Origin: Phoronis pallida
Lineage: Eukaryota; Phoronida; Phoronidae
Assembly: GCA_028565715.1 (NCBI GenBank)
Contig: JAOXYC010243456.1
Span: 1 to 10,314 of the forward strand
Direction: 5' to 3'
DNA length: 10,314 nt
The notes under the pieces are model-generated. The model saw only the letters and a list, made by a program, of their open reading frames with translations, made no database searches and was not told where the DNA came from. Below, piece by piece: positions 7,201 to 10,314 of this stretch. How positions within the stretch are numbered: position 1 is the first letter of the stretch; every line of letters starts with the position of its first letter. Made by a program: the position numbers and the translations under genes.

Positions 7201-8261
7201 CACCATCGGCCCTCATTGCATCTCCAAGTGTTGCCTTGGAAGCATCATCGGTCCTCATTCCATCTTCAAGTGTTGCCTTGGAAGCACTATCGGTCCTCAG
7301 TGCATCTTCAAGTGTTGCCTTGGAAGCATCATCGGTCCTCATTGCATCTTCAAGTGTTGCCTTGGAAGCACCATCGGTCCTCAGTGCATCTTCAAGTGTT
7401 GCCTTGGAAGCATCCTCTGTCCTCATTGCATCTTTAAGTCTTGCCTTGGAAGCATCATCGGTCCTCATTGCATCTTCAAGTGTTGCCTTGGAAGCATCAA
7501 CGATCCCCAATGTATCTTCAGTTGTTGCCTTGGAAGCATCACAGGTTATGAACGCATCTTCAAATATTGCCTTGGAAGCATCATCGATCCTCAATGGTTC
7601 ACCAAGCGTTGCTTTGGATTCATCATCTGTGCTCACTTTTCAGAAAACACTAGATGCATCATCAGTATACTTAACCAGCCTGTTAACATCAATGTCAGAT
7701 GACTTGGAAACAATGACAGGAAGTGTAGGGAGATCAACAGTGATATTGGAAACGTCACCAGAACCTTTGGAGCCATCTGCTGGAGGTCTGGGAGCACCGT
7801 CCGAAAGTCTGGAAATAGCCACGGGATCGTGGAAAGCATCAACAGAAGAAATGTTTGAATCATCAGAAATGCTAAAGGCATCATCAGAAATGACGGCAAC
7901 TTCCTGTGGCATCTTCGGAACATCGTCAGGAATGTTAGAAGCATCAACAGCAAGCTCACACATGACACCAAGCCCAGAAAACTATACACCTCATAGAAAC
8001 CATTGCTCATCAACCTCCAGCAACGTATTTGGTTGTCATTCAAATATCCGCATTGGTACAAGATTGAGAAAGAGCAATAGAATCGCCACTAAGGATGTGG
8101 CATCAGAACTAGACTGTCTGCAAGCATGCCTTATTCATGAACGCTGTGTAGCTTGCAGTGTAAGTGTTGCCTTGCATAATGGGAAACATTTGTGTGAAAT
8201 ACACAGTGCTGTATTGACTGATGATGATTCCAATTATAATAGCTTCATTTTTGTTTATTAA
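4172..8261 (+). CDS. Secreted C-type lectin / Ser-rich repeat / PAN-domain protein (4 exons, complete)
   Basis: Joined exons 4172-4229, 4677-4851, 5803-6011 and 6943-8261 give 1761 nt, 586 residues plus stop, with intron phases 1, 2 and 1 that all agree. Order: signal peptide (1-19); C-type lectin domain (about 21-145) with FIGL (84-87), WSDG (96-99), W104, W107, GQP (110-112) and Cys pairs expected at C50/C143 and C120/C135; fifteen 14-residue Ser-rich repeats (171-380); ten degenerate heptads (416-485); PAN/apple-like domain (about 502-586) with C539, C543, C549, C552 and C565. No membrane segment follows the signal peptide, so secretion is inferred. Families with CTLD and PAN modules bind sugars or proteins outside the cell; the ligand here is unknown. 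EPN is replaced by QPA and WND by WET, arguing against standard calcium-dependent sugar binding. Sequons N-V-S, N-A-S and N-Y-T occur in the stalk. An extra exon inside intron 3 cannot be excluded. Confidence 0.85.
4230..4676 (+). other. Lectin gene intron 1 (phase 1)
   Basis: GTAAAT donor and TTTTCAG acceptor, 447 bp. No mobile element is evident, unlike introns 2 and 3. Short frames on both strands at 4427-4727 have no recognisable features. Confidence 0.75.
4677..4851 (+). CDS. Exon 2: N-terminal half of C-type lectin domain
   Basis: A TTTTCAG acceptor ends at 4676 and GTAAAG opens the donor at 4852. In the phase set by exon 1 the exon is open throughout and starts with CPSC, then GICY (C32), QACLNAYNG (C50) and LLAVVET. 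This is the usual start of a long-form CTLD: an N-terminal Cys hairpin, helix 1 with its Cys, then a hydrophobic strand before the second helix (INTMVQNMG). It ends with two bases over (phase 2), completed by the first base of exon 3. The stop codon in frame just past the donor agrees with splicing here. Confidence 0.85.
4977..5379. mobile_element. TA-bounded MITE with internal CGAATAAACGCCC palindromes
   Basis: Ends CCGGGAATTTCCG (4977-4989) and CGGAAATTCCCGA (5367-5379) are inverted with one mismatch, and weaker pairing continues inward to about 33 bp. TA dinucleotides sit immediately outside at 4975-4976 and 5380-5381, as expected for Tc1/mariner-type target duplication. Inside, variants of CGAATAAACGCCC recur in both orientations (near 5012-5033, 5041-5072, 5281-5310, 5338-5354). 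A run of 12 C (5263-5274) has grown from one copy. No transposase is seen. Confidence 0.75.
5423..5617. repeat. Diverged inverted repeat in intron 2
   Basis: The arm at about 5423-5471 (GTAAAAC...AACACGATTTTGTATTTG) pairs imperfectly with about 5571-5617 (GAACAAACATAAAATCGTGT...CTTTTAC). The inner 25 bp match best. It is probably an old MITE. Confidence 0.45.
5803..6011 (+). CDS. Exon 3: C-terminal half of C-type lectin domain
   Basis: A pyrimidine-rich acceptor (CCTTTTTTCAG) ends at 5802 and the donor GTAATA starts at 6012. The exon encodes the diagnostic CTLD core: FIGLEYDG, WSDG, then W-S-N-W-A-N-G-Q-P, Cys120, GLWETAKC (C135) and FICQC (C143, C145). The position that carries EPN or QPD in sugar-binding CTLDs reads Q-P-A and the WND position reads W-E-T. 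The exon ends in phase 1, so exons 2 and 3 together form a symmetrical 1-1 module. Reading left of 5803 stays open for about 90 nt but is intron by splice phase. Confidence 0.9.
6043..6188. mobile_element. Foldback element with 53-bp arms
   Basis: The arm 6043-6095 (GTTGAATAATAAATAGATG, AATTAATGAATCACTACTG) pairs with 6136-6188 (CAGTGATTCATTAATTATA, TTATTATTCAAC), with several mismatches. The central part 6096-6135 holds TTTGTGAATCTGAAAAAA, whose inverse occurs again at 6362-6379. MITE-like, non-coding. Confidence 0.75.
6277..6379 (+). mobile_element. tRNA-derived SINE head (relic)
   Basis: TAGCTCAGCTGG (6288-6299) is an exact match to the Pol III A-box consensus TRGCNNAGYNGG. GGCTCGTTTCC (6335-6345) matches the B box GGTTCGANTCC except at two positions. 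The phrases GTCTCGTTAGCTCAGCTGG and GAGCACTTGCCTAGTCTG are typical of tRNA-derived SINE heads. GGTAGAGC is duplicated and no proper anticodon arm can be folded, so it is not a working tRNA. Spacing between boxes (about 35 bp) is near that of tRNAs. Confidence 0.65.
6388..6587. mobile_element. MITE with perfect 26-bp inverted ends and TAAGTCGTC repeats
   Basis: 6388-6413 (TACAAGCTACTCCGG...) is exactly inverted at 6562-6587. TA at each outer end may be the target duplication, leaving 24-bp terminal repeats beginning CAAGCTACTCCGG. Inside, TAAGTCGTC or close variants recur at least five times, and ATCGCCTAA(C/G)TCGTCA is directly repeated. GGGGTC/GACCCC can form an inner stem. Perfect ends suggest a young insertion. 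Confidence 0.8.
6943..8261 (+). CDS. Exon 4: Ser-rich repeats, heptads and PAN-like domain, with stop
   Basis: The acceptor TTTTAG ends at 6942. The phase-1 base of exon 3 plus CT makes Ala, followed by 438 residues to TAA at 8259-8261. The exon holds a short Ser/Thr lead, fifteen 42-bp repeats (7011-7640), a linker, ten heptads (7746-7955) and a Cys-rich end with the spacing C-x3-C-x5-C-x2-C-x12-C typical of PAN/apple folds, ending in SFIFVY. Seven Cys lie in the PAN region and one in the stalk (C469), so C469 may pair with the odd one. The uninterrupted 1.3-kb frame across repeat and unique DNA shows this strand and frame are coding. Confidence 0.88.
7011..7640 (+). repeat. Coding minisatellite: 15 tandem 42-bp units (14 residues each)
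   Basis: Units read close to SSSVALEASSVLSA or SSSVALEASSVLIA, starting at 7011 and every 42 bp. Central units are nearly identical in DNA, while the first and last three or four have drifted. Units 7-8 and 9-10 alternate LSA and LIA endings, suggesting an 84-bp higher-order step. Each 14-mer is itself two related heptads (LEASSVL plus xASSSVA), so the ancestral unit was probably 21 bp. High Ser content suggests an O-glycosylated stalk; regular Leu/Val spacing also allows a structured rod. The fold is not known. Confidence 0.95.
7746..7955 (+). repeat. Ten degenerate 21-bp (heptad) repeats in the stalk
   Basis: Ten consecutive 7-residue units can be read without gaps: LETSPEP, LEPSAGG, LGAPSES, LEIATGS, WKASTEE, MFESSEM, LKASSEM, TATSCGI, FGTSSGM, LEASTAS. 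Position 1 is hydrophobic in nine of ten, and positions 3-5 are small or Ser/Thr/Pro. The pattern matches half of the upstream 14-residue unit, so this looks like an older, diverged part of the same array. Confidence 0.7.
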
Positions 8262-8575
8262 AAACTTTACTTTTTTGGAAGGCTTGATTAACGATTGGCA
8301 CACATTGAGACGCATTTGCATGTAGATGAACTGGTTCTTATGGTGAAACTTGAGGACATAAGTGAAGCACGTCTTCCCTGAGGTGAAAAAAGTTACAAGT
8401 ATCATGATGGCCCATATATAGCCACGGCACATGTCTATACTAACAACATGCCTCGACTTAATTGCAAAAAATTAGGCCCATGAGCTTTTTTTTGACCAAA
8501 CCCAGAAGAAAAATTGAGAACCCTTATGTGCCCTTTGCAGAAGCATGTGCCTATATCTGTGCCAATCTATACTGC

Positions 8576-8581
8576 TTTATT
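8576..8581 (-). terminator. Candidate poly(A) signal AATAAA (SNW1)
   Basis: TTTATT on the plus strand reads AATAAA on the minus strand, about 760 nt beyond the SNW1 stop. Weaker ATTAAA options on the same strand lie at 8656-8661 and 8766-8771. If the canonical hexamer is used, the SNW1 transcript crosses the lectin poly(A) site. Confidence 0.4.
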
Positions 8582-8635
8582 GTAAAACGAGTGACCTAAT
8601 TTATATTCAAAAGTTATTGTTCAAAGTGACAAGAC

Positions 8636-8641
8636 AATAAA
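8636..8641 (+). terminator. Poly(A) signal AATAAA (lectin gene)
   Basis: A canonical AATAAA hexamer sits 375 nt after the stop codon. It is followed by a GT-rich tract (TTTGTTGATTTGTTT) suited to a downstream element. It is the best candidate 3' end for the plus-strand gene. Confidence 0.65.
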
Positions 8642-9009
8642 CATTTGTTGATTTGTTTAATAGGTACTCAAAAATCAACCTTTCATACAAAATATATTTG
8701 ACAATACATTTAAAATACTGAATTACAGTCAACAACAATGCTTCCATCATTTCATCCATTCCTTTTTTAATACTCTGACTATGCCAAGAAAATTTTACAC
8801 TCTCTTCAGCTTAAATTTTTGCCAAACACTGTTATTTCAATGAAGGTTTGCAAAGTTGTGACCTGAACATTTCCTCCATTTCTCAACCCCTACGTGGTTC
8901 ACAGATAAAAAACAGCTTCATATTTAAATCTAACATGTTCGGAGAGTATTTGAAAAACGACTACCTCCTTCTTATCAGTGGACAGACCACTGCTCACTCT
9001 CCCTATGTC

Positions 9010-9314
9010 TGATACAGTACACACATTGTCACTGTCAGATATATATTCAATCAATGCTTTCAAAATACCTTACATCTAGCATTCCTTTAAATGTTCAGTG
9101 TACAATGCAGTTCAAAACAGTCACTATAGCCGGTCCTTTATGGGGTCCAATACAGTACAAAAACTGTCATTGATAGCTTAAACTTCTCCTTACTCTGCCC
9201 CCAGCCATGCCCAATACAATTCGGTTAGTACTCAATATTCCCACATTCTGTTATTCACTTACAACTAGATCAGTACTTCTTTTAATTCTTCATGTCCAAT
9301 ACAATTCACAAACT
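9010..9314. repeat. Dispersed imperfect repeats around CCAATACA(A/G)T
   Basis: Related segments begin near 9010, 9101, 9148, 9210 and 9296: GATACAGTACACA, TACAATGCAGTTCA, CCAATACAGTACAA, CCAATACAATTCGG and CCAATACAATTCAC. Spacing varies (about 47-91 bp). The last two share further upstream CTTCT and CATG(C/T)CC context, which suggests an eroded tandem array within the SNW1 3' UTR. Confidence 0.4.
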
Positions 9315-9341
9315 ATTAAATTGTCCAATCTTTGATCTCTA

Positions 9342-9540
9342 TTATTCCCTGCGTTTCTTTTGCCTATCGTAGTCCCTACTTGAGCGGGCCTCCTCAGCGG
9401 GCCGTTTCTCACCCTTTTTAATAGCTGTCAAGAATTTATTCAGACCGAAGGGATCTTCTTCTTCATCCTTCTCAAACTGTACGGGACCGTCTCGACGATG
9501 TGAGCGATCAGCTCCTTCAAAACCTTTGTCAGGAACAAAT
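9342..9540 (-). CDS. SNW1: SNW1 terminal exon with stop
   Basis: The acceptor GTTTCAG lies just upstream on the minus strand (9541-9547). The exon completes an Arg codon, then encodes 65 residues and TAA at 9342-9344. It carries FVPDKGFEGADR, GPVQFE, DPFGLNKFL and a Lys/Arg-rich tail likely to act in nuclear retention or RNA/protein contact. The acidic-then-basic layout is characteristic of the family's extreme C-terminus. Confidence 0.95.
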
Positions 9541-10314
9541 CTGAAACAAAAGGAAATGGTATATAGAAAAGTGAAGAAAACTAGCTCTACAAGTTAGATT
9601 TATTAATACTGTCTGATTACAGTTAAAAAGTGGTGAAAATACATAATGAATGAGAAATGAAAATATATTATTAGTATATTTTGGTAGTAATCCCTCATTG
9701 ATACAAGTTTGATTAAAAGCACAGCTGCATTCCGTGTTAGAGATCTTATTCAACGTTTTTTCGTATCTTCGAAAAATGTTTCTCTTGTCAATCGGTAACT
9801 CACCCAAAAGTTCTCTAATCATGGTTGTTATAAACAAACAAACCAAAACACAATTCATCTTTTAAAATAAGTGATACATTCAGCATTCATCGGCATATAT
9901 AAGATGTGTTCCGAATATACGCCAATGAATGCTGAATATATTACTTATTTTAAGATACGAAAAAACGCTGAATAAGATCTCTAACACGGAATGCAGCTGT
10001 GCTTTTAATCAAGTTTGATCAGACTCAATTATTCTGTAAATGACAGACTAGGATAGAATGGGGCTGTATCAAAGTCATATTGAGAAATCTAATTCACTGT
10101 GATTTTGTTTCTCAATTTTCTATCGATTTGTTTGCACTGAGTTTGGTGAATGTGTTGTAATGATTTGGATGGATTTCACCTAGAAGATATGACTGTACCT
10201 GTTTGTACCAGAACTGAGAATCTTGTCCAAGTCATCACCAAACAAGTCTTTATCAATATTCTTAGATGGTCTGTATATAGCTGCCCCAATGTCTTTATCT
10301 TTACGCCACGGTTG
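9342..10314 (-). CDS. SNW1: SNW domain-containing protein 1 (SKIP), C-terminal part, last two exons (runs off the right edge)
   Basis: Exons 10199-10314 and 9342-9540 join on the minus strand through a GT-AG intron to give 104 residues and a TAA stop. The product contains IYRPSKNIDKDLFGDDLD, TNRFVPDKGFEGADR, GPVQFE, DPFGLNKFL and a basic QKKRRE end. These match the conserved tail of metazoan SNW1/SKIP in order and spacing. SNW1 is a nuclear protein of activated spliceosomes (Prp45 in yeast) and a transcription co-regulator in nuclear-receptor and Notch pathways. Only the C-terminal fifth or so is here; the SNW domain lies beyond the window. The acidic stretch EKDEEEDPFG is a little longer than the vertebrate form as I recall it. 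Confidence 0.95.
9541..10198 (-). other. SNW1: SNW1 last intron (phase 2), about half occupied by a foldback element
   Basis: On the minus strand the donor is GTACAG at 10198 and the acceptor GTTTCAG ends at 9541, 658 bp. The middle holds a palindromic element (9702-10017). The rest is AT-rich. Confidence 0.85.
9702..10017. mobile_element. Palindromic foldback element in SNW1 intron, one arm interrupted
   Basis: The outer arms 9702-9768 and 9953-10017 match almost perfectly (AGCACAGCTGCATTCCGTGT inverted). The inner arms, about 9859-9898 and 9915-9954, also pair (CATTCAGCATTCAT with ATGAATGCTGAAT). On the right the inner and outer arms are contiguous. On the left they are separated by 87 bp (9770-9856) flanked by ATCTT direct repeats. 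Confidence 0.8.
10199..10314 (-). CDS. SNW1: SNW1 penultimate exon (5' end outside window)
   Basis: The exon is open from the window edge and encodes 38 residues, including QPWRKDKDIGAAIYRPSKN and DKDLFGDDLD. It ends AACAG before GTACAG (phase 2). The leftover AG joins A of the last exon to make the Arg of the conserved TNRFVPDK motif, which confirms the junction. Confidence 0.93.

Larger units (their letters stand above)
8262..8665 (+). other. 3' UTR of the lectin gene
   Basis: The stretch runs from the stop codon to just past the first canonical AATAAA on this strand. No coding signal or repeat family is visible in it. Its last part overlaps the probable 3' end of the opposite-strand SNW1 transcript. 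Confidence 0.6.
8570..9341 (-). other. SNW1 3' UTR and convergent intergenic sequence
   Basis: No open frame of note lies between the two convergent genes. From about 9010 to 9314 it contains five imperfect copies of a short motif around CCAATACA(A/G)T (described separately). The rest is AT-rich and featureless. Confidence 0.5.

Noticed and set aside
6997-7437. Alternative plus-frame repeat peptide (RSSVHLQVLPWKHH units)
   Set aside because: It is a frame shadow of the 42-bp array. It does not fit the intron 3 splice phase and ends inside the array.
6944-7636. Open 230-codon frame antisense to the lectin stalk, encoding repeats like TDDASKATLEDAL
   Set aside because: A 42-bp unit without stops stays open in several frames by construction. 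This frame ends with the array and has no exon context, while the plus frame continues into the PAN domain and joins the CTLD exons in phase.
7011-7955. Prokaryotic-type repeat systems such as CRISPR
   Set aside because: Units are contiguous without spacers and sit in an open reading frame of a spliced animal gene.
9529-9858. 109-codon minus-strand frame starting with a signal-peptide-like segment (MNCVLVCLFITTMI)
   Set aside because: It lies in the SNW1 intron, is built from a foldback arm plus the 87-bp insertion, and runs into the SNW1 exon out of frame. The hydrophobic start is probably chance in AT-rich DNA.

Overview
The window is animal (metazoan) nuclear DNA. Both protein-coding loci are split by GT-AG introns, the DNA is AT-rich and crowded with short inverted-repeat elements, and one locus encodes the C-terminus of the conserved splicing and transcription factor SNW1/SKIP. 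The lectin architecture and intron sizes suggest a marine invertebrate. The species cannot be fixed from sequence alone.

Layout. Positions 1 to about 4090 hold no gene I can support. They contain at least four foldback elements resembling MITEs (162-415, 718-1006, 1572-1753, 2053-2202), a second copy of the first family at 3398-3714, a possible transposase relic near 411-632, and a GC-rich patch at 2405-2630. From 4172 to 8261 (+) lies a complete four-exon gene for a secreted protein of 586 residues: a signal peptide exon, a C-type lectin domain over exons 2 and 3, and one large exon with fifteen 42-bp (14-residue) Ser-rich repeats, ten degenerate heptads and a C-terminal PAN/apple-like domain. 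Splice phases agree at all three introns. From 9342 to the right edge (-) are the last two exons of SNW1. The genes converge, and their best poly(A) signals are placed so that the 3' ends may overlap.

Introns 2 and 3 of the lectin gene and the SNW1 intron each carry inverted-repeat elements, two of them bounded by TA dinucleotides as in Tc1/mariner-type MITEs. Intron 3 also has a tRNA-derived SINE head with an intact A box. There is no evidence that the two genes work together. SNW1 is a nuclear housekeeping factor, while the lectin-repeat-PAN protein is predicted to be extracellular, perhaps in recognition, adhesion or mucus. The most unusual item is that protein: a CTLD lacking the usual EPN and WND calcium/sugar motifs, joined through a recently homogenised Ser-rich repeat to a PAN-like domain.
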